Shown: one piece after another, positions 48,801 through 56,842 of the stretch
Layout: each line of letters begins with the position of its first letter
How positions within the stretch are numbered: the first letter of the stretch is position 1
NCBI RefSeq assembly: GCF_020544405.1
Contig: NZ_CP065410.1
Location: forward strand, 2,294,001 to 2,358,000
Direction: 5' to 3'
Length of the DNA: 64,000 nt
From: Pseudomonas sp. IAC-BECa141
Lineage (GTDB): Bacteria > Pseudomonadota > Gammaproteobacteria > Pseudomonadales > Pseudomonadaceae
Position numbers and translations under genes: made by a program
Notes under the pieces: generated by a model
What the model was told of the DNA's origin: nothing
Database searches by the model: none
What the model saw: the letters and a program-made list of their open reading frames with translations, nothing else

Positions 48801-50678
48801 CAACCATGGATCCTGGCGTTCGCCCCGCTCGTTGTACTCAGGGCGCTGTTGTTGGTAGTCCACTGCGACGATGTGTCGGTTGTCGTAACGTAGCAGCAAG
48901 GAGCGACCCGCGCCGTTATCGATACGCTGGACACGGTCAACCAAGTCATAGCTGATGTGTAACTGGTTGTCGTAGGCATCGCTGATCGTTATCAAGCGTC
49001 CAGCACGGAAGTGATAGAAGCGTGAGCTCGATCCTGCTTGAGTCAGGATCAACTCGCCGGGGGCATCACCCAGGAAGATTGCCGCCTGAGCCAGGCTGTT
49101 AGTAATGGCCGGACGTTGTTCGGTTGGCATCGGGAAGCGTGTCTGGCGGTTTTCGTTGTCAGTCCACAGCACGCCCTCATCATCGAGTTGCAAGCTGTGG
49201 GAGAGCGAATGACTCCAGCCACGCCCCAGACGACTGTCTATTTCGACTGCACTGCTACGGTACAGGCGCGTCCATTCGAAGGGCAGCAGGCCATCCAATT
49301 TGCCATCGGTGAGTGTCAGCAACTCTTCACCGGTCACCATGGAGACCGGATCACCGTTCTTGCAGGTACTGGCTGCACATTCGCTGGGCTTGTCCGCCGG
49401 GTTCTTTGATTGTTCCGGAGCGTTTTGAATAGACTCTTTTTGTTCCAGACGCGTTTCGTTCTGAGTCTTGCGTCGCGTGTGGATCTGAGAGTCCGGTTCA
49501 ACCTTAGCACCCGCAGCCGGTGTGGGATGTTTGGGCTGAACGGCCGATTGGGCTGGCGTGTGAGGTGAGATCTCTGCCGCGACTTTTTTGCTTGAGTTGG
49601 TCACTCCAACGCCGGAAAGCCTCAACGGGGCGGCTGCCTCCGCGTGTACTTTTGAGCGAATGCGGCTGATTTCGATCAGCTTGGCGGTGAGCTTCTCTAC
49701 CAGTTTGAGAGCTTTTTCAGCCTGCAACGTTGATGTGACAGTTTTGGCGCCAGCACGTAATGCAACACCAAGGCCGGCAGTGAAGATAATCCCGAGAATA
49801 ATGTAAACAATTTCAGTCTTGAGTCGTGCGACAACTTGCGCGCGCGTTTGCGGTGGCAGCATAGTGACCCAAGCCCATACCGCAGAGATATAAACCCATA
49901 GAAGTGGCTCATCACATGCAATCAAGAATGCGGTTCTGAGAGACTCCTTCGATGAGTTATATATCTTTTTGATGGCTTCTTCGGTGAAGTACTTTTTGAG
50001 CTTTTCATAATTTTTTCGAGGGTTAGTAACCAAGTCGTAGAGCGACGTGATGTCGCTCCAAATGCTCATTATGAAACTCCAGAAACCATCCCAGTCTGCC
50101 TGCATTTTCTGCCAGAGCTTTTCTGACAAGGATGCGTTGCTGTGCTCCTTCCAGAGTGGCAGGCATGTTGTGCTCCATTCATTTTCAAGCCATTTTGTCA
50201 AGTCACCCATGACGTCATCATAGGATTTGAACAGGCGTTCAAGGTCTGCAGGTGTCGGATTCGGAAAGAAGGAGACCCGATACCGTTGGTGCGGCTTGAG
50301 GTCGGAAATAACCTCAATACCGCTAGGGCCGATTTTCTTCGTTAGGGCGGGCCCCATCGGTTTGTTTTCTTTATCGACGGGTATTAGCTCGATTGGAGTG
50401 TTTCCAATAGGAACGAACCTTGCGGACTCGAAGCTATGAATGAGTGTTAGCTTTCCATTTTCAGGACAAGTTGCATAGTTTACGGCCCTTTCTTTACTGT
50501 CCTTGGGCGCAGGTTTTAATACTTCGTCACCGACCTGAAACTGTTGCTCCACGTCAAGGCCAGGTAAGTATCTGGCCTTGGAACGATAACCTGAGAGGCA
50601 ATTTTTGAACTCGGCAATTATCTTTTTCGGGTCTGGCTGTTTCTCGGTGAGATAAATAAAAGTTTCGCCCAGGCTCAT
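45867..50678 (-). CDS. rhs: RHS-repeat polymorphic toxin, type VI effector
   Basis: A 1603-aa protein. The N-terminal region (1-about 430) includes hydrophobic segments near 260-325 (WVYISAVWAWVTML, IVYIILGIIFTAGLG). A DUF6531 block starts near 440 (NGDPVSMVTGEELLTL), followed by about 1000 residues of RHS/YD repeats (YDALGR, YDRQGR, YDAFGR forms). The conserved cleavage-site-like end reads DPIKLAGGLNNYQY and NPTGWVDPLGL. The 151-residue tip (from 1453) ends with ANHDPSDPHGDHPHLQLHPV, a histidine-rich cluster suggesting a metal-dependent activity such as a nuclease; I cannot name its family. AT-rich tip and N-terminus contrast with the GC-rich core. It overlaps the DUF4123 gene (ATGA). Confidence 0.9.
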   Translation of the reverse strand: MSLGETFIYLTEKQPDPKKIIAEFKNCLSGYRSKARYLPGLDVEQQFQVGDEVLKPAPKDSKERAVNYATCPENGKLTLIHSFESARFVPIGNTPIELIPVDKENKPMGPALTKKIGPSGIEVISDLKPHQRYRVSFFPNPTPADLERLFKSYDDVMGDLTKWLENEWSTTCLPLWKEHSNASLSEKLWQKMQADWDGFWSFIMSIWSDITSLYDLVTNPRKNYEKLKKYFTEEAIKKIYNSSKESLRTAFLIACDEPLLWVYISAVWAWVTMLPPQTRAQVVARLKTEIVYIILGIIFTAGLGVALRAGAKTVTSTLQAEKALKLVEKLTAKLIEISRIRSKVHAEAAAPLRLSGVGVTNSSKKVAAEISPHTPAQSAVQPKHPTPAAGAKVEPDSQIHTRRKTQNETRLEQKESIQNAPEQSKNPADKPSECAASTCKNGDPVSMVTGEELLTLTDGKLDGLLPFEWTRLYRSSAVEIDSRLGRGWSHSLSHSLQLDDEGVLWTDNENRQTRFPMPTEQRPAITNSLAQAAIFLGDAPGELILTQAGSSSRFYHFRAGRLITISDAYDNQLHISYDLVDRVQRIDNGAGRSLLLRYDNRHIVAVDYQQQRPEYNERGERQDPWLTIQTLVSYRYNTQNQLVSATNAAGETEHYSYNDQHVILERQLAGGASFFWEWEHEGKHSRCVRHWANYSLLETRYEWDDKGSVTVYNADGSEQIYVHDDKARLVSETAPDGGETQKAYDDEGRLVAIKDPLGAVIEYQYSEAGRLIAVIPPEGESTRYNYFNGQLIDVRRGKARWQYNRNRQGDITRQIDPQGNETHYSYDRQGRLLEIHHPDGSRHQLGWNNLGQLLEERLPDGGQRKYRYDALGRQITRQDEFGAITHYQWDAVDRLTQVTLPGGATRAFTYNPYGRVTAERDELGRVTRYEYADNLHLVSRRINPDGSQLRYRYDNSRLLLTEIENERGEHYKLDYYSNGLIQQETGFDGRRTAYEYDLNGQLLKKTEFGDDGSELVTEYQRDAAGRLLVKTLPDGEEIHYSYDAIGRLVNVDDGHWPLAYEYDLQDRLVTEHQGWGTLRYEYDSVGQLKHCRLPDGSKLDYRHQPGGMLSGIDLNGSRLTSHQFNGGREQQRQQGLLLSQYQYDEQGRLQAHSVSQREKNLFQRRYNYDANGNLAGIDDSRKGNRSFHYDPLDRLINVRGATPESFAHDPAGNLLGQNNEGTANLANVKGNRLLMQGDRHYDYDAYGNLIRERRGAGQKLVTEYRYDCQHRLIGVSLPGGSTASYKYDAFGRRIEKNVDGHTTEFLWQGERLIAESGDNRYRTYIYEPGSFRPLAMLDGEGPRKATPFYYQLDHLGTPQELTDYSGEIMWSAKYRAYGNLAALDVSEIDNPLRFQGQYFDAETGLHYNRHRYYNPGTGRFLTPDPIKLAGGLNNYQYVPNPTGWVDPLGLNGCPPDGDGQGNPTAPTEKARVDTKEPSAPDIPWSNGSVKRASDALDRGATSVTVNSRAEAEELFLGKYVGQGYRNAEEFNSATAKTHFRKTKEPEKYYHWDDTPVSDINTRKVTMANHDPSDPHGDHPHLQLHPVKGEVIRIYWPNQFEGQK

Positions 50679-51418
50679 ACATCTACCTCACTTTCCAGAT
50701 GGGCCTTCAGCAGGCCGGTAAAATTTTCTTCCGTGAGTGGCGTGCGTTTTACGAAGCGCGCCACTTTCTTTTGCAGGTTTGATTCCGGGAACGAGAAGTA
50801 CAGGTCTGCATGCTCCTCCTGCAACCACTGCATCATGTTGCCGATGATGGTCGACGGGTTTTCGGCCATCAGGCTGTCCAGTAGATCTTTCGGCACCTCC
50901 CACCACGGCCAATCCCTCACCTTCGGCACCACCCTCGGTCCGACTTCCAGCGTTCTGCCATTGATCAGATACCGCTCAAACACCGGCAGCACTTCCCCGG
51001 CCGTCTCCCCCAGCCCTTCAAGAATCGGATAGATATGCCGTCCATCCCAGAACCGGAAAAACACTTCGGTCCCGTCTGGCATCTTCACCTGGGTCAAACT
51101 GCGCAGGTGTTCGAAGACTTCGTTGGGTTCGGAGCGGGAGACGGCCAGCCAGCCCCAGTCGAGGGCGTCGGTTCCGGTGATCCAGGGCAGGAAGGCCGAG
51201 TTGGCCTTGAGTTCGGCGACGTAGGGCATCACCGGTTGCCAGGTGGCGTAGGGCGTGCCGCCCCAGATGGGAATGGCCTGGACGGTGGGCTCGCTTTGGT
51301 AGAGGTTTTTCAGTGCGTCGGCATCGCTGGCGGCGCTGACGATCAGGTACAGGCGTTCGTCTTTTTTCAACGGCTGTTGTGCCAGCCAGTCCTTGGGTGT
51401 CAGTCGATTAGATGGCAC
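50675..51418 (-). CDS. DUF4123 adaptor/chaperone for the RHS effector
   Basis: A 247-aa protein of the DUF4123 family, adaptors that load effectors onto VgrG (Tap/TEC type). Its middle has FLPWITGTDALDWGWLAVSRS and FFRFWDGRHIYPIL, typical of the family. The GTG at 51418 has AAGGCAGG upstream and overlaps the VgrG stop by 11 bp; a GTG at 51451 is the alternative. It is encoded between vgrG and rhs, the expected adaptor position. Confidence 0.8.
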   Translation of the reverse strand: MPSNRLTPKDWLAQQPLKKDERLYLIVSAASDADALKNLYQSEPTVQAIPIWGGTPYATWQPVMPYVAELKANSAFLPWITGTDALDWGWLAVSRSEPNEVFEHLRSLTQVKMPDGTEVFFRFWDGRHIYPILEGLGETAGEVLPVFERYLINGRTLEVGPRVVPKVRDWPWWEVPKDLLDSLMAENPSTIIGNMMQWLQEEHADLYFSFPESNLQKKVARFVKRTPLTEENFTGLLKAHLESEVDV

Positions 51419-53450
51419 AGGCACCTGCCTTGCATTTTTCGCATTCTTCACAGAACGGCGCGTTGCGTTTGAGCGTATTGATTTGCGCCGGGGTCAGTAC
51501 GGCACCTGCCTTGTCGGCGTCGGCCTGTTTCAGCACGCCGGGCAGCAGCGGGGCGGCGCCGGAGCCGCTGCCCGGGCCACCGCCGGAGTTGATATTGATC
51601 GCCGGCCCGCTCATGGTCACGCCGCCGCCATCGATCTTGATGAAGCTGCCGCCACCGACCAGCGTCAGCTCAGCCCCGGCCTCCAGCACGACTTTCATGC
51701 CGCTGCTCAGGTGGATTTCCTGCCCCGCGTCGATGAATTGCCCCGTGCCGATCTTGATGTGCTGGTTCACGCCCACGGTCAGATGGTCGTTGGCGCGGGC
51801 TTCGACTTTGCGGTCTTCGTAGACGGTGTGGTGTTCCTCGGCCTTGAATTCCGTGTAGCTGTTCTTTTCCACGACGTCGTGGCGTTCGTTGCCGACGCGG
51901 ATCTTCTGGTCGTGTTCGATGTTCTCGTCCCAGTCGCGCTGGGCGTGCAGGAAAATCTGTTCCTGGCCTTTCTTGTCTTCTATGCGCAGTTCGTTGAAGC
52001 CACCGCCACCCATCGAGCTCAGGGTCTTGAAGGTGGTGCGCGTCTTGTTCGCCGGCAGGGCGTACGGGACGGTATTTTCCTTGTGGTACAGGCAGCCGCT
52101 GATCAGCGGTTGGTCGGGGTCGCCTTCGAGGAAAGTGACCAGCACTTCCATGCCGATGCGCGGGATGGCGATGCCGCCGTACTGGGCGCCGGCCCAGGCA
52201 GACGACACGCGCAGCCAGCAACTGGTCTTGTCGTCGGCCTGGCCTTCGCGGTCCCAGTGGAACTGGACTTTCACGCGGCCGTATTCGTCGCAGTGGATCT
52301 CTTCACCTTTCGGGCCGGTGACCACGGCGCTCTGGCTGCCAAGGATGCGCGGTTTCGGGTGGCGCAGGGGCGGGCGGTTGGGCACGTCCCACGGGGTGGC
52401 CTGAAAGCGGTTGCGGTAGCCCTGATGGAAATCGTCTTTAAGCGCCGTGGTGTCGCTGGTGACCGACTCTTCCAGCACCTGCGGCTGCTTGCCTTCGTGG
52501 TGGACTTCGGTGAGCAGCCACAGATCATTCCACTTGGCTTTCGGGTGTTCTTTCAGCGCGAGGAAATGGCCGCTGACCAGCAACGGCTGATCACTACGCC
52601 CCTCGGCGAGCTGGAAGTCGCTGCGATGACGTTCGAGGGCGCGTTTGGCCAAATGCTTGCCGCGCTCGCGGTCGATGAAGCGGCCCGGGTAGTCGTAATC
52701 CTCGAGGTCGGGCAGAGCGTCGCCGCGGTTTTCGCTTTCCAGCGTCAGGCGCGGTTTTTCGAAGTCGTAATCGCGGCGGGTGGTGCGACTGGTGCGGGTT
52801 TCCAGGCGCAGGTCGAAGCGCTTGATCACCGGGTCGCTGGCGACCATGCCGGAGTCCTGCTGATAGGCCACCGGCGCCAGTTTTTTAAACACCGTCTGGT
52901 CATCGCCGAACACCAGTTTGTGCGCCGTGGCGCTGTGCTGGAAGTGGTAGTGAATGCCTTCTTCTTCGCACAGGCGCTGGATGAAATGCAGGTCCGATTC
53001 GTCGTACTGCACGCAGTAGATACGCTCGGGGTAGATCGAACCGGTCTGGAATTCATAGGCATTGCTCTGGATGCCATGTTCCTCGAGGACCTTGCCGATG
53101 ATTTTCGGCACGCTGAGGTTCTGGAAGATCCGCTGGTTGATGCGGTGTGCCAGATACGCCAGTTGCGGGCGCAGGGTCACGGAGTAGCGCGTCAGGCGTT
53201 TGCCGGAGTCGCCTTGCGCGGCGCGGTAGATCAGGCCGTGGATGCCGCTGCCGTCGGGCGACAGCTGCAAAAAGGCCGGCTTGTGCAGCAGGGTTTCGAG
53301 GTCCAGCGACGGCTGCTCACTGACCAGCTCCACCTCGAAGGCAAACGGCTGGCTGATGGCTTCCCGACCGGTGAGGGTAAACACCTGGAAATCGGCGGAA
53401 AGCCCTTCGATGGTCAGGGCAAAGTGGGTTTCATTGGCCGGCGCGAACAT
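51408..53450 (-). CDS. vgrG: VgrG spike protein (TssI)
   Basis: A 680-aa type VI spike: N-terminal gp27-like domains (THFALTIEGLSADFQVFTLTGREA), the QYDESDLHFIQRLCEEEGIHYHF region, the OB-fold linker SAWAGAQYGGIAIPRIGMEVLVTFLEGDPDQP, and the gp5-like beta-helix repeats (HAQRDWDENIEHDQKIRVGN) ending in an extension. The last residues contain four cysteines, CEECEKCKAGACAI. The start at 53450 begins MFAPANETHFAL; a longer frame reaches 53537. No fused enzyme domain; the DUF4123 and RHS genes follow. Confidence 0.9.
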   Translation of the reverse strand: MFAPANETHFALTIEGLSADFQVFTLTGREAISQPFAFEVELVSEQPSLDLETLLHKPAFLQLSPDGSGIHGLIYRAAQGDSGKRLTRYSVTLRPQLAYLAHRINQRIFQNLSVPKIIGKVLEEHGIQSNAYEFQTGSIYPERIYCVQYDESDLHFIQRLCEEEGIHYHFQHSATAHKLVFGDDQTVFKKLAPVAYQQDSGMVASDPVIKRFDLRLETRTSRTTRRDYDFEKPRLTLESENRGDALPDLEDYDYPGRFIDRERGKHLAKRALERHRSDFQLAEGRSDQPLLVSGHFLALKEHPKAKWNDLWLLTEVHHEGKQPQVLEESVTSDTTALKDDFHQGYRNRFQATPWDVPNRPPLRHPKPRILGSQSAVVTGPKGEEIHCDEYGRVKVQFHWDREGQADDKTSCWLRVSSAWAGAQYGGIAIPRIGMEVLVTFLEGDPDQPLISGCLYHKENTVPYALPANKTRTTFKTLSSMGGGGFNELRIEDKKGQEQIFLHAQRDWDENIEHDQKIRVGNERHDVVEKNSYTEFKAEEHHTVYEDRKVEARANDHLTVGVNQHIKIGTGQFIDAGQEIHLSSGMKVVLEAGAELTLVGGGSFIKIDGGGVTMSGPAININSGGGPGSGSGAAPLLPGVLKQADADKAGAVLTPAQINTLKRNAPFCEECEKCKAGACAI

Positions 53451-53579
53451 CCCTTGTTCCTCGTGCTGTACAGCGGCGCCCGTCGACCGGAAAAACCGGT
53501 CAACGCACGCGAAATTCTGGAGGGGCGTAAACAACATCGACCAGCAGAGCTGGCCGATGCTTGAAACGATCAGCCGTAA

Positions 53580-54095
53580 TTAAACGACTGGAGCACGCCA
53601 GTCATCGGAACCCGAAGTACCGGATACTTCGTGGGTCCAGGTGATTTTGCGGTAGGTGAACTGCACTTCTTCCAGGTGGGTGAAGTGCGCGTTGCCTGGA
53701 TCCTGGCAGTTGTGCATTTTGTTGTTGATGGCGACGATGATCGCGTCTTCCAGTTTGGTGGTGTAGTAGTGCTCTTGGGTACCTTGAGCCGAAGTGCGGT
53801 ACCACTGGATAACGATTTCGCTCATGCGCTCGCCGGAGGTCAGAGCGGCTTGCAGCAGAGGCGAAGCCTTGTCGTAGACCTTGGTGATCACAACTGGCTT
53901 GTGAACGCGCTGACCGGTTGGCTGACCGGATTGCGGGTCACGCGGGATGATCACGTCGTGGGTGAAAGCCTGAACCATGACCTGGTCTTCGTGGCCTTCC
54001 TGGTAGGTGTTGCCAACGGAGTCGGCGGTGAAAGCGCCGGCAGTGATCAGGCCTTGTTTTTCGCCGGTAACCGACATGTACGCTGGTGTTGCCAT
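53580..54095 (-). CDS. hcp: Hcp tube protein (TssD)
   Basis: A 171-aa Hcp1-type protein (MATPAYMSVTGEKQGLITAG, SVGNTYQEGHEDQVMV, HDVIIPRDPQSGQPTGQRVHKPVVITK, THLEEVQFTYRKITWTHE). It forms the inner tube rings and can carry effectors. The start has AAGGAG 8 nt upstream. It lies 129 bp before vgrG; no other tss genes are in the window, so this is an orphan hcp-vgrG cluster served by a main T6SS elsewhere. Confidence 0.9.
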   Translation of the reverse strand: MATPAYMSVTGEKQGLITAGAFTADSVGNTYQEGHEDQVMVQAFTHDVIIPRDPQSGQPTGQRVHKPVVITKVYDKASPLLQAALTSGERMSEIVIQWYRTSAQGTQEHYYTTKLEDAIIVAINNKMHNCQDPGNAHFTHLEEVQFTYRKITWTHEVSGTSGSDDWRAPVV

Positions 54096-54262
54096 GGGAG
54101 GTGCTCCTTGCGGATAAAGTTAGGGTGCCCGGGAGGCGAAATCGCCCGGTGGGTGCCTGACTGTTATCAAGGAGCGTGCCAGTTTTTTAGAAGCCTTATA
54201 AATCAACGGGTTGGAGCTGATTGGTGCCGGTTTTGACGAAAGCGGGCGGGGATTAAGGCAAA

Positions 54263-54308
54263 AAGTGCGCAAGAAGTTGCGCAGTGCTGCGCAACTTCTT
54301 GCGCACTT
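54263..54308 (-). terminator. Perfect 22-bp-arm palindrome downstream of hglS
   Basis: Arms of 22 bp with a 2-nt centre; core GCGCAACTTCTTGCGCA. On the minus strand it is followed by TTTT, so it fits a terminator for hglS. The core is repeated alone at 54373-54387, so it may also be a repeat family element. Confidence 0.6.
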
Positions 54309-54367
54309 GGCTGGAGGCCTCGTAGCGCAAGGGTTTCAGAGGTTTTGTAGGAAGTTTAATACGGAGA

Positions 54368-54389
54368 ACTGCGCAACTTCTTGCGCAGT
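54368..54389. repeat. Short palindrome sharing the 54263-54308 core
   Basis: ACTGCGCAA-CTTC-TTGCGCAGT: nine-bp arms around CTTC, containing GCGCAACTTCTTGCGCA, which occurs once in each arm of the larger palindrome. It lies 17 bp downstream of the hglS stop. Confidence 0.55.
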
Positions 54390-54405
54390 ATGGCTAATCG
54401 CCGCG

Positions 54406-55776
54406 TTATCGAGTCAACACCGCGAGGCAGTCCTCAATCGAGCGTTGCTGCGTCTCGGCATACAACCTCAATTCATCAATGGTCGAACGCCCCAGCGCCT
54501 GCTCGAACGCCTGTCGGTTGGAATGCTCGCCATAGTGCGTCTGCGCCGCATCCCCCAGGTTCGACTGAAAAATCCCTGCCGCACTGACTGGCAGGAAATC
54601 TTCGTACACCAGCGGTTCGGCTTTCACATAGCCGTCGCGTAATAACCCTTGCAGCGTTACATCTGCGGGACGACCTACTTTGTCTGTCGGGAAGTAACGG
54701 AAGTACGCCAATTCCTGCTCGCGCATGCCCTCGAGGCTGTCAGGGAATTCGCTGAAATGCTGCGCCATCAGCGCGTTGTAGCGTGAGGCGTTGGCTTCGT
54801 TGGGGAAATCCCCCAGTTCATCGCGCGCCGCATTCAGCAGGCGGTCGTACAGCGCCCGGCCCTTGGGGGTCAGCGCTGCGCCGCGTTGCTCGATTTCGCC
54901 GAAGCGGGCGCTGTGACTGCCGCGGGTTTGCGTCTGGTCGGTGAAGGCGATTGGCTCGTCCAGCGCCTTGAAGCTGGTCTGACGCAACAGAATCGGATGT
55001 TGCCGGCGCGGTGGGCCTTCGATCACCGCTTTGGGCGTAATGCCCTGCAGCGGCATCTGCGCCTGAACAATGTCGATGTCCAGCGTGCGCGGGGTCAAGT
55101 GGTTGATGTGCGGGCCCTTGAATGCAACGACATCGGCGATCAGACGATGCTGGGCACTGAGGGTCTGGTACTGCGCGGCGGTGACGGTAGCGCTGTGGTG
55201 CCAGCGAAACGTCTCCAGCGCTTGCAGGACGAATTCCCCGGCCTCTGCTTCATTCAGGCCACCAGCAGACTCGGCCTGTTCGATCAGCTTTAGCGCCGCC
55301 GAGGTGAAGATCGAACGCTTATCCAGCACCGATGCAGCAAAGGCTCGCAACTCGGGGTCTTCAATCAATTCCAGTCGCAGCAACGAAGTGAACACCCGGA
55401 ACGGGCTGACCTGCAGCGCCTCTTCATGCACCGCACGGAATGCCGTCGAATGCACCGGCACCCCGGCGGGCGTCAGGTCGTAATAACCCACCGGCTGCAT
55501 GCCCATCACTGCAAACAGGCGGGCGAGGGTGGCCAGTTCAGCAGCGGTGCCGACGCGGATCGCACCGTGGCGTTCCATGTCCAGCCGTTCGATTTCGCCC
55601 GTGCTTTGCAGTTGATTGGCGACTTGCGGCTCGCGCGCCAGCACATCGCGATTGGTCTGTTCCACCAATTCCATCAACGCGCCGTATAGCGGCACTTCTT
55701 CGCGGTACATGTCGGACATCGCTTTGGAGAAGCGTTGGCGGATCAGGTCGGGGCTGACGAAAGGCTGCACGGTCAT
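54406..55776 (-). CDS. hglS: 2-oxoadipate dioxygenase/decarboxylase (HglS, DUF1338)
   Basis: A 456-aa DUF1338 enzyme that converts 2-oxoadipate to D-2-hydroxyglutarate in lysine catabolism, a non-heme Fe(II) vicinal-oxygen-chelate protein. H70 and R74 (MERHGAIR) fall exactly at the numbering described for the P. putida enzyme, and later RWHHSATV and ARFGEIEQRG supply the remaining His and Glu ligands. The start at 55776 (MTVQPFVSPDLIR) was chosen because it sets that numbering; a longer frame begins at 55845. Confidence 0.85.
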   Translation of the reverse strand: MTVQPFVSPDLIRQRFSKAMSDMYREEVPLYGALMELVEQTNRDVLAREPQVANQLQSTGEIERLDMERHGAIRVGTAAELATLARLFAVMGMQPVGYYDLTPAGVPVHSTAFRAVHEEALQVSPFRVFTSLLRLELIEDPELRAFAASVLDKRSIFTSAALKLIEQAESAGGLNEAEAGEFVLQALETFRWHHSATVTAAQYQTLSAQHRLIADVVAFKGPHINHLTPRTLDIDIVQAQMPLQGITPKAVIEGPPRRQHPILLRQTSFKALDEPIAFTDQTQTRGSHSARFGEIEQRGAALTPKGRALYDRLLNAARDELGDFPNEANASRYNALMAQHFSEFPDSLEGMREQELAYFRYFPTDKVGRPADVTLQGLLRDGYVKAEPLVYEDFLPVSAAGIFQSNLGDAAQTHYGEHSNRQAFEQALGRSTIDELRLYAETQQRSIEDCLAVLTR

Positions 55777-55887
55777 GAAAAAAATTCCTGGCACGGTCAC
55801 GTAAAGGATGTCGGAAAAGATCGCAGCCTTCGCCGACGCGGGCAAACGAAGAATCCTACGGACTTCATTCTGCCAACGACTGACCGT

Positions 55888-56826
55888 TTACCTGTCCTGA
55901 CGCGAATGCTCCCCCAGAAACTCCTGGTACAGACGCGCTGTGTTCGAGGGCTGCTCGACCATCGGCATATGCCCGACGCCATCCCACACATCTACCCGCA
56001 GATTGGCGATGCCCTTGCTCCATACCGGCACACTGCTGACATCGATCAACCGGTCCTTGCGGCCCCAGAGCAGCAACGCCGGGCATTTGATGTCCGGCAA
56101 CTTCGGCTCCATCGGCGGGCTGGCGCGAAAATCGCGGAAGATCTCTTCCAGTTCGTCTCGCTGTTGCTCGTAGCGCTGGGCAATGGCGTCGAGTACCAGA
56201 CCCGGCACCCACGGTGGCGAGGCCATGGTCATGGCATAGAAACGTCGGAATTCTTCCCGGGAGTTGATGAGGAACGGATTGTGCCCACGAGCCAGGTGAC
56301 GCTCCATGTCGCTGGCCTCGGGCGCAGTGACGCCCGCCGGGTCGATCAGCGCCACCGAAGCGATGCGGTCAGGGTAGGTCGCCGCCAGCCACGCGGCGAT
56401 GTAGCCGCCCATCGAGTTGCCGATCACGTGGACCTTCTCGACGCCGCAGACGTCGAGCAACTGGATCATGCGCTTGGCTTGCACCGGAATGTCATAGCCA
56501 CCGCCGGCCTTGAAGCCGGTTTCGCCGTGGCCGGCCAGGTCCGGGATGATCACTCGGTACTGGCCGACAAAATGCCGGGCGAAGCGCAACCACAGGTTTT
56601 TTTCGGCGCTGTAGCCGTGCAGCATCAAAATGCTGCTCGACGCTTCATAAGGCCCGCCTTGCCAGGTCGACACAGTCATTTCGGTAATCGGCACTTCAAT
56701 CTTGTGCAACCGGTACAGCCTGGCCTCCAGGGCCGCACTCAGATCGTAGAGCCAGTGGCCGACCGCCGGATAACTCAACCAGCTCCAGGCCACGAAAACC
56801 GCGAGGGCGACAAACAGCAAAAGCAT
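55888..56826 (-). CDS. Alpha/beta hydrolase with N-terminal membrane anchor
   Basis: A 312-aa hydrolase with an N-terminal helix (MLLLFVALAVFVAWSWLSYP), HGYSAEKNLW (oxyanion loop), the nucleophile elbow GNSMGG, the acid in GRKDRLID and the His in GVGHMPMVEQP. It lies 16 bp downstream of the Baeyer-Villiger monooxygenase, so it could hydrolyse the esters or lactones that the oxygenase makes. Confidence 0.8.
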   Translation of the reverse strand: MLLLFVALAVFVAWSWLSYPAVGHWLYDLSAALEARLYRLHKIEVPITEMTVSTWQGGPYEASSSILMLHGYSAEKNLWLRFARHFVGQYRVIIPDLAGHGETGFKAGGGYDIPVQAKRMIQLLDVCGVEKVHVIGNSMGGYIAAWLAATYPDRIASVALIDPAGVTAPEASDMERHLARGHNPFLINSREEFRRFYAMTMASPPWVPGLVLDAIAQRYEQQRDELEEIFRDFRASPPMEPKLPDIKCPALLLWGRKDRLIDVSSVPVWSKGIANLRVDVWDGVGHMPMVEQPSNTARLYQEFLGEHSRQDR

Positions 56827-56842
56827 CGTGGATCTTCCTTGT

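Larger units (their letters stand above)
54096..54405. other. Intergenic region upstream of hcp, with palindromes
   Basis: 310 bp between the hcp start and the hglS stop. It holds the 46-bp palindrome 54263-54308 and a shorter one at 54368-54389 sharing its core. The hcp promoter is presumably between 54096 and 54260, but no clear sigma54 or sigma70 boxes were picked out. Confidence 0.5.

Noticed and set aside
46300..49400. Repeated units in the RHS region as a possible CRISPR or tandem DNA repeat
   Set aside because: They are diverged protein-level YD repeats in one open frame, with no constant spacer or identical DNA repeat.
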